DNA of 64,000 nucleotides from Bacteroidales bacterium (GTDB taxonomy: Bacteria; Bacteroidota; Bacteroidia; Bacteroidales; UBA932): contig SUYO01000001.1 in the NCBI GenBank assembly GCA_015060385.1, positions 124,001 to 188,000 of the forward strand, read 5' to 3'. This document shows positions 33,201 to 42,660 of this stretch, one piece after another (the stretch's first letter is position 1; each line of letters starts with the position of its first letter). Under the pieces are notes generated by a model. The model was not told the DNA's origin. It did no database searches and saw nothing but the letters and a program-made list of their open reading frames with translations. Both the position numbers and the translations under genes were made by a program.

Positions 33201-34561
33201 ATATCCATTCTGATGCGTCTGCCCTGCGGATGCAGGTTGTTGCATCTGTTTCCTAAATTCTTTACAAAGCCCAGCGGAAGTCCTTCATACCTCACGAGCA
33301 CATAGCCTTTTTCGCTTTCGGGAAGTGCTATGGCATCCTTATGCAGGAATGAAAGAGCAGTATGCAGGTCTACGTCAGCTACCGGATAGGAACTCTCATC
33401 ATAGGCCGTGGAGAGAGCCAGATCGGCATCCGGGACAAGGGTCTGTCCCTTGAGCACCCCGACCGCACATCCGGCGGAGAGGACATGAAGCATCGACTCA
33501 AGGACCGCCACATCAGGCGCTATGGCCGAAGGCACGGCTGTTATGGTCTCCCCCTTCTGACGAAGGGCGACATCCGTTTTGAAAAGCTTCTTCAACCCTT
33601 CAGGAAGAGCTGCGGCAGGCTTCTTTCCAGGTTTTGGAGCCCTGCGGCTCTGCGCATATCCATCTGAAGACACTTCGTCTGAAGTCCTGACAAGAGCCGC
33701 ACAATACTGGCCTTCCCCCTCCACATGACCTGGAACCAGACTGAAGCCATGGCGTGTCCTTATAACCCCGGGCAGGTCCTCCTGCAAAGGTTCAAGCACA
33801 TCTGCTCCGAGTTCATCTGCGATCCAGCTCACATTTCCGTCATTCTCATATCTGTTGAACGTACATGTCGAATAAATCAGCACGCCGCCCTTCTTCAGGC
33901 ACGGCCACATGTCGGCGATTATGCGTCTCTGACGCGCCTCGCACAAGGCGACATTATCTTCCGACCACTGTCTCTGTGCCTCCTCATCCTTTCGGAACAT
34001 GCCCTCGCCCGAACACGGGACATCAGCCACCACCATATCGAAGAATTCCGGCAATGCCGCAAACGCATGAGGGTCGTCGGAGGTCACGACCACATTGGAA
34101 TCGCCCCACAGTGCGACATTGTCCGCAAGCACCCCCGCCCTCTGCTTCATTACTTCGTTCGACACAAGGATGAACCTGTCGCCGAAGGCCTCCCGCAGCG
34201 AGGCCGCAAGGTCTGTAGTCTTGCCACCAGGCGCAGCGCAGAGGTCCAGCACCCTTACATATCCTTTCTCCAAGATAGTCTCAAGAAGCCTGCGGAACAC
34301 ATGTCCGACAAACATGGACGAAGAATCCTGAACATAATATGCTCCCCCATGAAGATAGGGATCCAGAGTGAAGCACGGCCTTTCGGGGAGAAGGCACCCA
34401 TGGACATTCCAAGGCACCCGACTCCCCTCGAATTCTCTGCCTTTCTTGAAGGGGTTCATCCTCACCGATATCCTTGCCGGCCGGTCAAACGCAGAAAAAG
34501 CGACAAGGGCATTTTCGCTCCCTATCGCCTCTTCCAGATATTTTCTGAATGATTCGTTCAC
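33197..34561 (-). CDS. RsmF/NOL1-NOP2-Sun-type rRNA m5C methyltransferase
   Basis: Methylates a cytosine C5 in rRNA using S-adenosylmethionine. From a GTG start at 34561 (454 aa; an ATG at 34651 would overlap the SRPBCC gene) the motifs are LDLCAAPGGKT (106-115), the Cys in DVPCSGEG (Cys 183) and the second Cys in YSTCTFN (Cys 233), the two-cysteine pattern of RsmB/RsmF/NSUN enzymes. A C-terminal PUA-like part (KGYVLVRYEGLPLGFVKN) binds RNA, as in RsmF. Exact target site unproven. It lies 7 bp after the SRPBCC gene in a pyrE-led operon. Confidence 0.88.
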   Translation of the reverse strand: MNESFRKYLEEAIGSENALVAFSAFDRPARISVRMNPFKKGREFEGSRVPWNVHGCLLPERPCFTLDPYLHGGAYYVQDSSSMFVGHVFRRLLETILEKGYVRVLDLCAAPGGKTTDLAASLREAFGDRFILVSNEVMKQRAGVLADNVALWGDSNVVVTSDDPHAFAALPEFFDMVVADVPCSGEGMFRKDEEAQRQWSEDNVALCEARQRRIIADMWPCLKKGGVLIYSTCTFNRYENDGNVSWIADELGADVLEPLQEDLPGVIRTRHGFSLVPGHVEGEGQYCAALVRTSDEVSSDGYAQSRRAPKPGKKPAAALPEGLKKLFKTDVALRQKGETITAVPSAIAPDVAVLESMLHVLSAGCAVGVLKGQTLVPDADLALSTAYDESSYPVADVDLHTALSFLHKDAIALPESEKGYVLVRYEGLPLGFVKNLGNRCNNLHPQGRRIRMDI

Positions 34562-34568
34562 CCTATTT

Positions 34569-35033
34569 CTATTGTTTCGATGGATTGAATCCTTCCGGAT
34601 ACATGGAAGGGTCGATTCCTTCAGGCATCCTGCCTTCTGAAACGGCCACAAGCCCGTCCACTACCTTGTCAAGCGCATCCTTCAGCTTTCCTCCAAGCAG
34701 AGTCTTCATCATGAAGTTCAGTTCCGCATCCAGCACTATCTGGAAATCCGTCCTGTAAGGGTCTGAAGATGCCGCATCGAAGTGCATGGTCAGGCGGAAC
34801 TGGAAAGGAGCGCCGTCGTCAGCGAACTCTATACGCGAATACGGAACTCTCTGAACTACCTTGACACCTACATTGAAGCCCTGAACGACAGCGTGTATCG
34901 TATCAAAGTCCGCCGTCACATCACCCCTCTTTTCTTCAGGGATGAACTGCACGAAGTTACGCATGTCCACAAACGCCATATACAGTTCATATGGCGCCTT
35001 GGACACAATGGCTCTCTTACTCTTTATCTCCAT
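34569..35033 (-). CDS. SRPBCC (START-like) family protein
   Basis: 154 residues from ATG 35033 (MEIKSKRAIVSKAPYEL), 2 bp after pyrE; the longer frame overlaps pyrE. The sequence fits a START-like fold with one long C-terminal helix (LNFMMKTLLGGKLKDALDKV), as in polyketide cyclase/SRPBCC proteins that bind hydrophobic ligands. There is no catalytic motif. Conserved position between pyrE and an rRNA methylase does not reveal function. Confidence 0.75.
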   Translation of the reverse strand: MEIKSKRAIVSKAPYELYMAFVDMRNFVQFIPEEKRGDVTADFDTIHAVVQGFNVGVKVVQRVPYSRIEFADDGAPFQFRLTMHFDAASSDPYRTDFQIVLDAELNFMMKTLLGGKLKDALDKVVDGLVAVSEGRMPEGIDPSMYPEGFNPSKQ

Positions 35034-35035
35034 GT

Positions 35036-35674
35036 CTACTCGTTCTTTCCCCATGTAGAAGGAGAGAATCTCCATTCCTTGAGCACATCGATATCCTCCG
35101 GTCTGATGTATCCTGTCTCAGAAGCCACATCTATGAGGGCATCATAGTTGGAAAGGGTCGTAAGCTCCACGTTGGCATCCTCGAATGCCTTTCGCGCCTG
35201 ATTGAAGCCATATGAGAAGACAGCCACCATTCCAAGCACGTCGGCACCTGCATTTACAAGGGCGTTCTTTGCCGCAAGGCTGCTCATACCGGTAGAAATA
35301 AGGTCTTCTACTACAACGACCTTGGCACCGCTCTCAAGTATGCCCTCGATCTGAGATCCCGTTCCGTGATCCTTCGGTTTAGGTCTCACGTAGCAGAACG
35401 GCTTTCCGAGCATATGAGCCACAAGATAGCCATGAGCGATGGCTCCTGTAGCCACTCCTGCTATCACCTGCACATCCGGGTACTGCTTTCTGATGATGTC
35501 CGCCATCCATTTGCAGATATTTTCACGGATCTCGGGGAATGACAGGATCTTTCTGTTATCACAATAAATAGGCGAATGCCATCCTGAAGCCCATACAAAA
35601 GGCTGGTCCGGCCTCAACATGACGGCCTTGATGTCCATAAGGGACTTGGCAACAGCTTTCTCTACTGATTCCAT
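35036..35674 (-). CDS. pyrE: Orotate phosphoribosyltransferase
   Basis: Converts orotate and PRPP to OMP in pyrimidine synthesis. The PRPP-binding motif is VVVVEDLISTGMSS; the YVRPKPKDHGTGSQIEG loop and SGWHSPIYCDNR N-terminal block are also typical. Length (212 aa) is normal. First gene of a minus-strand operon running through SRPBCC, the RNA methylase, the TPR protein and the permease. The minus -7 box at 35752-35759 gives a leader of about 70 nt. Confidence 0.95.
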   Translation of the reverse strand: MESVEKAVAKSLMDIKAVMLRPDQPFVWASGWHSPIYCDNRKILSFPEIRENICKWMADIIRKQYPDVQVIAGVATGAIAHGYLVAHMLGKPFCYVRPKPKDHGTGSQIEGILESGAKVVVVEDLISTGMSSLAAKNALVNAGADVLGMVAVFSYGFNQARKAFEDANVELTTLSNYDALIDVASETGYIRPEDIDVLKEWRFSPSTWGKNE

Positions 35675-35710
35675 ATTATTCTGTTTTTGATTGTTTTTCG
35701 GTTCTTCTGC

Positions 35711-35760
35711 CTATATTTGCAGCGACTTTGCGCTTTGAGGCACATATCGTGCAAATATAG
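35711..35760. promoter_or_regulatory. Face-to-face promoter pair (pyrE operon / Nudix gene)
   Basis: An 11-bp perfect inverted repeat (35711-35721 and 35750-35760) puts a TATATTTG -7 box on each strand: plus at 35712-35719, minus at 35752-35759. The predicted start sites lie between the boxes and point past each other, so the two transcripts would overlap by about 20 nt. Confidence 0.5.
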
Positions 35761-35776
35761 TCAATTTTAGGAACAT

Positions 35777-36388
35777 ATGCACAGAATTTACTTTGAAAAA
35801 AGATGCATAATGATATGCAGTCCTGACGACCAGGTGCTGTCGGACCCTAACATCATCAGGTTCAGCATGGGCAAAAACCCGGATATACACTCACTGGTAG
35901 GCATGATGGAAGTTTCGGAATCCCTGCAGAGGGTATGCATACCTGCCGAAGATGTCGAAGGGACCTACAGGATGGTCTGTCAGGAATTCCTGGAAGTGAA
36001 CGCAGGAGGCGGACTCGTGTCCAACAGACGCGGAGACTATCTTCTGATAAGCAGGAACGGGCTGTGGGATCTTCCCAAGGGCCATCAGGATCCCGGGGAA
36101 GACATCGAAGTCACCGCCCTCCGCGAAGTGGAGGAGGAGACAGGCATCTCTGACCTGATGCTCCGTGGACTGATATGCATCACCGACCACTGCTACAGGC
36201 GCAACGGGATATGGCATCTCAAGCACACATGGTGGTACGACATGCTGTACACCGACCCTACTGACCTTACCCCGCAGACAGAGGAGGATATCGCGAAGGC
36301 TGCCTGGGTCGCAAAATCCAGCCTACCGCCTTATCTGCAGAACACCTATCCGTCCATCCAGGAGGTATTCAGAGAGGCAAAGATCTGA
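35777..36388 (+). CDS. Nudix hydrolase
   Basis: The Nudix box spans 102-124 (GHQDPGED... REVEEETGI) and has every consensus residue (G-x5-E-x7-REVxEExG). An N-terminal domain of about 75 residues precedes it, making the protein longer (203 aa) than minimal Nudix enzymes. The substrate (a nucleoside diphosphate derivative) cannot be predicted. The plus -7 box at 35712 would give a leader near 50 nt. Confidence 0.9.
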   Translation: MHRIYFEKRCIMICSPDDQVLSDPNIIRFSMGKNPDIHSLVGMMEVSESLQRVCIPAEDVEGTYRMVCQEFLEVNAGGGLVSNRRGDYLLISRNGLWDLPKGHQDPGEDIEVTALREVEEETGISDLMLRGLICITDHCYRRNGIWHLKHTWWYDMLYTDPTDLTPQTEEDIAKAAWVAKSSLPPYLQNTYPSIQEVFREAKI

Positions 36389-36476
36389 TTTATCGGGATT
36401 TTTTATCAAAAGATGAAACAAAACATGCAAAATTCCGTATAATATTGTGTATTTTGCAGTAATTTTCAAAAACAAT

Positions 36477-37526
36477 ATGAAACTTTCACAATTCCAGTTC
36501 AATCTTCCTGCAGAAAAGATTGCCAAAGAACCGCCTAGGTGGCGCGATGAATGCAAGCTCATGGTACTTGACAGAAAGACCGGAGAAATCGAGCACAAAC
36601 TCTTCAAGAACATCATAGACTACTTCGGAAAGGGAGATACCTTCGTCCTCAATGACACCAAGGTATTCCCGGCAAGGCTTTACGGCAACAAGGAGAAGAC
36701 CGGAGCTGACATCGAGGTGTTCCTCCTGCGCGAACTCAACCGTGAGCAGAGGCTCTGGGATGTGATCGTGGACCCTGCAAGAAAGATCCGAATCGGAAAC
36801 AAGCTCTACTTCGGAGAAGACGAAAGCCTCGTCGCCGAGGTGATCGACAACACGACTTCACGTGGCCGTACCCTCCGCTTCCTCTATGACGGAAGCTATG
36901 AGGACTTCAAGGAGACACTTTTCGGACTCGGACAGACCCCTATCCCGGACTGGGTGAAGAAGGAGGTCACAGAAGAGGATGCCGAGAATTTCCAGACCAT
37001 CTTCGCAAGGAACGAAGGTGCCGTATCCGCACCAGCAGCTGGTCTCCACTTCAGCAGAGAGCTCTTCAACAGGATGATCCTCAAGGATATAAACAAGGCA
37101 TTCATCACTCTTCACATGGGCATCGGCCACTTCAGGGAAGTGGACGTGGAAGACCTTTCGAAGCATAAGATGGATTCCGAAAGGCTCATCATCCCGGAAG
37201 AAGCTGCCGAACTCATAAACAAGACCAAGAAGTCAGGCCACAAGGTTCTTGCCGTAGGCATCACAGTGATCCGTGGTCTTGAAACCTATACGACCACCAA
37301 CGACGAGGTGAATCCATATGACGGATGGACAAACAAGTTCATCTTCCCTCCATACAGGTTCGCGATTCCTGACGCGATCGTATCCAACTTCCATCGTCCG
37401 GGTTCTACAATGCTTATGTCGGTAGCAGCTTTCGGAGGCTATGAGAACGTAATGAAGGCGTATAAGACCGCTCTTGAAATGGACTATAGCTTCGGTCCGT
37501 ACGGCGACGCCCTCCTCATCATCTGA
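36477..37526 (+). CDS. queA: S-adenosylmethionine:tRNA ribosyltransferase-isomerase
   Basis: Adds the epoxycyclopentane ring in queuosine synthesis on tRNA. Start [11 protein letters not shown] at 36477 gives 349 aa, the family length. Motifs: ERxx-type N-terminus ([11 protein letters not shown]), [33 protein letters not shown] and [16 protein letters not shown] strong terminator follows at 37591. Confidence 0.95.
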   Translation: MKLSQFQFNLPAEKIAKEPPRWRDECKLMVLDRKTGEIEHKLFKNIIDYFGKGDTFVLNDTKVFPARLYGNKEKTGADIEVFLLRELNREQRLWDVIVDPARKIRIGNKLYFGEDESLVAEVIDNTTSRGRTLRFLYDGSYEDFKETLFGLGQTPIPDWVKKEVTEEDAENFQTIFARNEGAVSAPAAGLHFSRELFNRMILKDINKAFITLHMGIGHFREVDVEDLSKHKMDSERLIIPEEAAELINKTKKSGHKVLAVGITVIRGLETYTTTNDEVNPYDGWTNKFIFPPYRFAIPDAIVSNFHRPGSTMLMSVAAFGGYENVMKAYKTALEMDYSFGPYGDALLII

Positions 37527-37590
37527 CGCTGATCATAAGAAAAGTGCAAAGACACTAAAAAACGGAAAAACTTTTTTTAATATTGATATT

Positions 37591-37630
37591 AAATCGGCCT
37601 TCGGACTTTCCTGAAGGCCGATTTTCATTT
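37591..37630 (+). terminator. Rho-independent terminator of queA
   Basis: A 12-bp stem (37591-37602 with 37613-37624), 10-nt loop and T-rich tail (TTTTCATTTT). Confidence 0.8.
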
Positions 37631-37642
37631 TACTTTGTACTC

Positions 37643-38812
37643 ATGAATACGAATGAAGAAAAATACAGTCTGTGCGCCCTGAACCGTATCTTCGGCTTCG
37701 AGCCCAAGATAGGACACTCCCTCATATCTCACCTGGGATGCGCCACCGAAGCCTTCAGACTTAGCGAAAAGGAAGTCAGCCTGCTGCTGGGACCATATTC
37801 CAAATATAAAGGTAAGCTGAACCGTCGGGCCCTTGAGAACGCCGCGGAGGAGCTGGAATCTCTTTCCCGTCAAGACATAAGGTTCACTGGTTATACGGAA
37901 AAGGACTATCCTGAGCTGCTGGCTGACTGCGAAGATGCACCGTTGGGGCTGTATGTAAGAAGCCGCACGCCAGCCGACAGGCTGTTCGCTCCCCGCAGGA
38001 AGATAGCTGTCGTCGGTACCCGTGACATTTCTCCGTACGGTCAGGAATGGTGCAGGAGGATAGTCCATGGATTGGGTACGTCGTCCGAGAGGCCAGCCGT
38101 CATCAGCGGTCTGGCTCTCGGCACGGACATCTCTGCCCACAGGCAGGCTGTCGAATCCGGATTACCGACGATAGCCGTCATGGCTACCGGTCCGGAATCA
38201 GTGTATCCGCACCGTCACAGGGACTTCGCCGAGCAACTGGCGTCAACAGAAGGATGCGGTCTGGTAACGGACTACCCTCCCGGCACGGCGCCTCTTGCCA
38301 TCCATTTCCTCAGAAGGAACAGGATCATAGCCGGACTCAGCGAAGCGACGGTTCTTATAGAATCCCGGGTAAAAGGAGGTGGGATGATGACAGCGCGGCT
38401 GGCCTTTTCATATAACAGGGATGTATATGCTCTCCCGGGAAGGGTAGATGACCCAAGATCCCAGGGATGCAACCACCTCATCAAGGAGAAGGTGGCTGAG
38501 CCTGTAGACTCTGTGGAAGGGCTTCTGGACAGTCTCGGTATGACTGCAGGCAGGAGTACGGCACGGAACTCCGACCTGGAGCTTATAATGGAAGCCTTCG
38601 GTCCTGCCACCGATACGGAGACTCTGACAGACCTGAAAAGGATGCTTGAGACTATCCGGAAGAACAGGGGAATGAACCTTGACGATCTGTCCGCCAGCAC
38701 CGGATCAGGATACAGCCGCACCATGACTCTTACCGGCATGCTGGAGATGAAAGGCCTGATCTCGATCGATCTGCTGCAGAGATGTACGATTAATATAAGG
38801 AAATCCCGATAA
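37643..38812 (+). CDS. dprA: DNA-processing protein DprA
   Basis: Binds incoming single-stranded DNA and loads RecA during natural transformation. Start MNTNEEKYSL at 37643; the frame to 37583 would run through the queA terminator. The Rossmann-fold core has VVGTRDISPYG, ISGLALGTDISAH, FLRRNRIIAGLS and ESRVKGGGMMTA. An N-terminal SAM-like part and C-terminal winged-helix-like domain (about 320-389) complete a full-length protein (389 aa). Its presence does not prove competence, since dprA is widespread. Confidence 0.93.
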   Translation: MNTNEEKYSLCALNRIFGFEPKIGHSLISHLGCATEAFRLSEKEVSLLLGPYSKYKGKLNRRALENAAEELESLSRQDIRFTGYTEKDYPELLADCEDAPLGLYVRSRTPADRLFAPRRKIAVVGTRDISPYGQEWCRRIVHGLGTSSERPAVISGLALGTDISAHRQAVESGLPTIAVMATGPESVYPHRHRDFAEQLASTEGCGLVTDYPPGTAPLAIHFLRRNRIIAGLSEATVLIESRVKGGGMMTARLAFSYNRDVYALPGRVDDPRSQGCNHLIKEKVAEPVDSVEGLLDSLGMTAGRSTARNSDLELIMEAFGPATDTETLTDLKRMLETIRKNRGMNLDDLSASTGSGYSRTMTLTGMLEMKGLISIDLLQRCTINIRKSR

Positions 38813-38818
38813 TTTGTC

Positions 38819-38826
38819 TAAATTTG
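38819..38826 (+). promoter_or_regulatory. -7 box (TAAATTTG) for tatD-ansA
   Basis: It fits TAnnTTTG and ends 1 bp before an in-frame ATG at 38828, so transcription should begin beyond that codon. This supports ATG 38849 as the tatD start. Confidence 0.5.
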
Positions 38827-38848
38827 CATGATACGGATAAACCGAGTC

Positions 38849-39616
38849 ATGCTATTCACAGATACTCATGCACATCTATACGACGAGGCATTCAAGGATG
38901 AAGATGACCTCGCGATTGTCCGCGCCGTTGAATCCGGTGTCACAAAGATGATGTTTCCCGACATAGACTCCCAGACAAGGGAGCATATGTTTGACATCGC
39001 GCTCAGGCATGAAGGAACAGTATTTCCCTGCCTGGGGCTCCATCCCACATCCATCAATGCCTCCTGGGAGAGCGAGATGGAACAGGTCCATGAGAACCTG
39101 TCGCGGAAGATATGGGCCATAGGCGAGATCGGAATCGACTGCTACTGGTCAAAGGAATTCCTCACGCAGCAGCAGACAGCCTTCAGGATGCAACTGGAAC
39201 TGGCACACAAGATGTCCCTTCCCGTAATAATCCATTCACGAGAATCCACAGAACTGATAATCAACATATTGAAGGAGTGCCGACACCTTGATCTGCGGGG
39301 AGTGTTCCATGCCTACAGCGGCAGCTGCGAAACCTTCCGCGAACTCCAGAAGCTGGGAGACTGGTACGTCGGTATAGGCGGAGTGCTTACCTACAGGAAG
39401 GCTTCCATCGCGGAGACCGTCAAGAGCATCCCTCTTGACAGGATACTTCTGGAGACAGACTCCCCTTATCTTACCCCTGTTCCGTTCAGGGGGAAAAGAA
39501 ATGAAAGCAGCTATATCCCGCACATAGCCGCAAAGCTGTCTGAGAAGCTGGAACTTCCGGTAGAAGAAATAGCCGCAGCAACAACAGAAAACGCACATAA
39601 ACTTTTCGGAATATGA
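38849..39616 (+). CDS. tatD: TatD-family metal-dependent DNase/hydrolase
   Basis: TIM-barrel amidohydrolase-like enzyme of 255 aa. Motifs: FTDTHAHLYD (metal His pair) at the N-terminus, GEIGIDCYW (Glu), PVIIHSRES (His), GVFHAYSG (His) and LLETDSPYL (Asp), all five metal-site blocks of TatD. Start 38849 is favoured by the promoter position. It ends with a 4-bp ATGA overlap with ansA. Known members act as 3' exonucleases or D-aminoacyl-tRNA deacylases, so the exact activity is open. Confidence 0.9.
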   Translation: MLFTDTHAHLYDEAFKDEDDLAIVRAVESGVTKMMFPDIDSQTREHMFDIALRHEGTVFPCLGLHPTSINASWESEMEQVHENLSRKIWAIGEIGIDCYWSKEFLTQQQTAFRMQLELAHKMSLPVIIHSRESTELIINILKECRHLDLRGVFHAYSGSCETFRELQKLGDWYVGIGGVLTYRKASIAETVKSIPLDRILLETDSPYLTPVPFRGKRNESSYIPHIAAKLSEKLELPVEEIAAATTENAHKLFGI

Positions 39617-40668
39617 TTTCTGACAGATTCCACGGCCCCAAAGCCTCCATACTCCTGATATACACCGGAGGCACCATAGGAATGAAGGAGGATCCTGTAC
39701 TCCAGGCGCTTATCCCGTTTGACTTCAGTCAGATACTGGAAGAGGTACCTGAACTGGCGAAATTCGCCTACAAGATCGATTCATACACCTTCGACCCTCT
39801 TATAGACTCGTCTGACGTAGAACCATCACTCTGGGTCTCGCTAGTACGCCTCATAGAAGAAAGGTATGACGAATACGACGGATTCGTGATTCTCCACGGA
39901 ACCGATACGATGGCATACTCCGCTTCCACCCTGAGTTTCATGATCGAGGGTCTGACCAAGCCTGTCATCTTCACTGGAAGCCAGCTGCCTATCGGAACAC
40001 CCAGGACTGACGGAAAGGAAAACCTTATTTCATCTGTAGAGATCGCAGCCGCCAAGGATGAGGAAGGGCATCCCCTGGTTCCGGAAGTCTGCATATGCTT
40101 CGACAATGTCCTCATCAGGGGAAACAGGAGCAGGAAGTTCAACTCCGACAATTTCAGGGCTTTCAGGTCGGAAGACTATCCGCCGCTTGCAGAAGCCGGA
40201 ATCAGCATACGCTACAACAGCAGCCTTATCAGAAAACCGGAATCATGGGAGGCAAGGCCATTGTTCCACACAAAGCTCGACACAAGGGTCTCGATCCTCA
40301 AGATCCACCCCGGCATCACACCGGGAGTGGTCCGTGACATCCTGCTGGGAAAGGAAACCAGGGCAGTCATAATGGAAACGTACGGAGCAGGTAACGCCCC
40401 GTCCAAGGAATGGTTCCTATCCCTGGTCAAGGAGGCGGCTGAAAGCGGCAAGATAATACTCAATGTAACCCAATGTGTTGCAGGCTCCGTGAATATGGAT
40501 ATATATGCGACTGGGAAGAACCTCAAGGCGGCGGGAGTCATGAACGGCTACGACAGCACCACTGAAAGCGCGCTGGGAAAACTATTCTATCTCCTCGGAG
40601 TATTCGAGACGAACGAGCATGTGAAAGCCGGCCTCGAAATGAATTTGCGTGGCGAAATATCAAAATAA
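39613..40668 (+). CDS. ansA: Type I (cytoplasmic) L-asparaginase
   Basis: Hydrolyses asparagine to aspartate and ammonia. The N-terminal catalytic loop is YTGGTIGM (first catalytic Thr at 18), and FVILHGTDTMAYSAS holds the second Thr-Asp pair. No signal peptide, 351 aa, which fits the cytoplasmic type. It starts within the tatD stop (ATGA), so it is translationally coupled to tatD. Confidence 0.93.
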   Translation: MISDRFHGPKASILLIYTGGTIGMKEDPVLQALIPFDFSQILEEVPELAKFAYKIDSYTFDPLIDSSDVEPSLWVSLVRLIEERYDEYDGFVILHGTDTMAYSASTLSFMIEGLTKPVIFTGSQLPIGTPRTDGKENLISSVEIAAAKDEEGHPLVPEVCICFDNVLIRGNRSRKFNSDNFRAFRSEDYPPLAEAGISIRYNSSLIRKPESWEARPLFHTKLDTRVSILKIHPGITPGVVRDILLGKETRAVIMETYGAGNAPSKEWFLSLVKEAAESGKIILNVTQCVAGSVNMDIYATGKNLKAAGVMNGYDSTTESALGKLFYLLGVFETNEHVKAGLEMNLRGEISK

Positions 40669-40804
40669 ATATTGTCAATTGGAAATTATTTGCTAAATTG
40701 CACCGAATTTTAAGGCTGGGTATATAGCGCCAAGTCGTAAAAGGCAGAATATTAACTAATAACAATTCAATAACTTTAAATTAATCAAACACACAAAAAC
40801 AATT

Positions 40805-41587
40805 ATGAAAAAAATTTTCATGTTTTTGGCAGTAATGGGCGTTATGGCCTTTTCTGCACAGAACGCAGCAGCTCAGGACGAGCAGGCTGCTGAGCCAACA
40901 GCAACTGAGGTAGCTGCTCCAGCTGAAAACCTTGACGGACCTGAGGAAGTTCCTATGCACCAGGCCCTCAAGTCCAAGTTCATCGAAGGTGGTGCAGGCT
41001 TCATGGCCCTCGTTATCGCCTGCCTTATCCTCGGTCTCGCACTCTGTATCGAGCGTATCCTTTACCTCGGATTCTCTAAGACAAACACCAAGAAGCTCCT
41101 TGCTAAGATCGAGGATGCCCTCCAGAACGGTGGCGTAGAGGCTGCAACTGACGTTTGCCGCAACAGCCGTGGTCCAGTCGCATCTATCTTCACACAGGCA
41201 TTCCTCCGTCTCGCTGACGGTCAGTCTCTTGAGGAAATAGAGAAGTCTGTCGTTTCTTACGGTGGCGTAGAGGCAAGCAAGATGGAGCAGAACCTTTCAT
41301 GGATATCTCTCTTCATCGCTATCGCTCCATCACTCGGATTCTTGGGAACCGTTATCGGTATGATTGCGGCGTTCGACGCGATCATGATTGTAGGTGACAT
41401 GTCTCCAGCAGTCGTTGCAGGTGGTATGAAGATAGCCCTCATCACTACTGTCGGTGGTTTGATCGTTGCCGTTATCCTTCAGATCTTCTTCAACTATATC
41501 CTTTCACAGGTTGAGTCCCTCACTATCGACATGGAGGATGCTTCAATCTCTCTCATGGATATCCTGGTTAAGTATCAGAGCAAATAA
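40805..41587 (+). CDS. exbB: ExbB/TolQ/MotA-family proton channel protein
   Basis: Energises TonB-dependent outer-membrane transport with ExbD. After an apparent cleavable signal peptide (MKKIFMFLAVMGVMAFSAQNAAAQ) and an acidic linker come three membrane segments (about 65-85, 168-190, 205-230). The proton-channel block is APSLGFLGTVIGMIAAFDAI. Signal-bearing ExbB proteins are common in Bacteroidota. First gene of a four-gene operon; the 136-bp leader contains a degenerate -7 box (TAAATTGC) near 40693. Confidence 0.92.
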   Translation: MKKIFMFLAVMGVMAFSAQNAAAQDEQAAEPTATEVAAPAENLDGPEEVPMHQALKSKFIEGGAGFMALVIACLILGLALCIERILYLGFSKTNTKKLLAKIEDALQNGGVEAATDVCRNSRGPVASIFTQAFLRLADGQSLEEIEKSVVSYGGVEASKMEQNLSWISLFIAIAPSLGFLGTVIGMIAAFDAIMIVGDMSPAVVAGGMKIALITTVGGLIVAVILQIFFNYILSQVESLTIDMEDASISLMDILVKYQSK

Positions 41588-41606
41588 CAATTGAATTTCC
41601 TATAAG

Positions 41607-42059
41607 ATGAAATACGAAAAAATAATCAAATGGGTACTTGCAATATTATTCTTCGTGGGAATAGCAGTTTCCGTGTATGGATTTATTGTAGGTTGGCCAA
41701 CTGACGAGCAGAAGTGGGATACAAGTCTTCATTTTCCTGTAGACCTGATTCTCTTCGGTGCCTATACATTCGTAGGAATCACAATTCTTGCGGTTGTCCT
41801 TGGTGTGTTCGTCATTGGTGGTCTCAACAACCCCAAGACTCTGCTCAAGCTTCTCGTCGGAGTCGTTGCTATAGCAGTAATCGTAGGAGGTGCATGGATG
41901 CTTGCCCCAGGAAGCCTGCCAATCGGCTACATGGGTGATCCTGCTACCGACTTCGAGCTCAAGTTAACAGACACAATGTTAAGTCTTACTTATCTAACCC
42001 TTGGAGCCGCATTCATCTCACTTATCGTAGGATGGGTTGTCGGTGCGACACGTAAATAA
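41607..42059 (+). CDS. Four-helix membrane protein of the exb operon, function unknown
   Basis: 150 aa with four predicted membrane segments (7-27, 47-72, 80-100, 125-146) and short polar links. I recognise no catalytic motif. It sits 19 bp after exbB and 8 bp before exbD, an arrangement common in Bacteroidota exb operons, so I infer a structural or assembly role in the ExbB-ExbD motor. Confidence 0.75.
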   Translation: MKYEKIIKWVLAILFFVGIAVSVYGFIVGWPTDEQKWDTSLHFPVDLILFGAYTFVGITILAVVLGVFVIGGLNNPKTLLKLLVGVVAIAVIVGGAWMLAPGSLPIGYMGDPATDFELKLTDTMLSLTYLTLGAAFISLIVGWVVGATRK

Positions 42060-42067
42060 ATTACACC

Positions 42068-42643
42068 ATGGCAAGGAAAACACCAGAAATCAATTCAAGT
42101 TCTACGGCGGATATGGCATTCATCCTGCTCTGCTTCTTCTTGATGACTACAACCATGGATCAGGACAAGGGTCTCCAGCGTCGTCTGCCACCTATGCCTG
42201 ACCCAAATCAGAAAGTAGAGGACCAGAAGGTAAATCGCCGCAACATCATCGTTGTAAAGATCAACTCTGCCGACAGACTTCTTGCTGGTAACGAGCCTAT
42301 GGATGTCAGCCAACTTAAGGATAAGATCAAGGAATTCCTCACAAACCCTTACAATGATGCAAATCTTCCTGAGAAGGAGGAGATCGAAATCGAAGACTTC
42401 GGTCCATGCATGGTGTCTAAGGGCGTCATCTCACTCCAGAACGACCGTGGTACCAGCTACCAGGCTTACATGGCGGTGCAGAACGAGCTTGTAAAGGCCG
42501 TTAACGAGCTTCGCGACGACTTCGCTATGGCGAACTTCGCAAAGACATATGCGAAGTGTAACGAAGACGAACAGGCCATTGTGAGAAAGGCAATTCCTCA
42601 GAACATATCCGAGGCAGAGCCTAAGGATGTATCCAAGAAATAA
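42068..42643 (+). CDS. exbD: ExbD-family biopolymer transport protein (copy 1)
   Basis: One N-terminal membrane segment (about 14-29) holds the essential Asp in SSTADMAFILLCFFLMTTT (Asp 15), the proton-carrying residue of ExbD/TolR. The periplasmic part is longer than in E. coli ExbD (191 versus about 140 aa) and ends in a charged tail. It pairs with the next gene as the second ExbD of the operon. Confidence 0.88.
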   Translation: MARKTPEINSSSTADMAFILLCFFLMTTTMDQDKGLQRRLPPMPDPNQKVEDQKVNRRNIIVVKINSADRLLAGNEPMDVSQLKDKIKEFLTNPYNDANLPEKEEIEIEDFGPCMVSKGVISLQNDRGTSYQAYMAVQNELVKAVNELRDDFAMANFAKTYAKCNEDEQAIVRKAIPQNISEAEPKDVSKK

Positions 42644-42660
42644 TAAAGGAGAATAACGAT

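Noticed and set aside
33725..34552. 275-codon plus-strand frame opposite the RsmF-like gene
   Set aside because: Antisense to a gene with complete methyltransferase motifs; no features of its own.
34562..34651. Upstream ATG start for the RsmF-like gene
   Set aside because: It would overlap the SRPBCC gene by over 80 bp and add a non-conserved N-terminus; GTG 34561 fits the operon spacing.
38828..38848. Earlier ATG start for tatD
   Set aside because: The -7 box ends one base before it, so transcription should start downstream of that codon.
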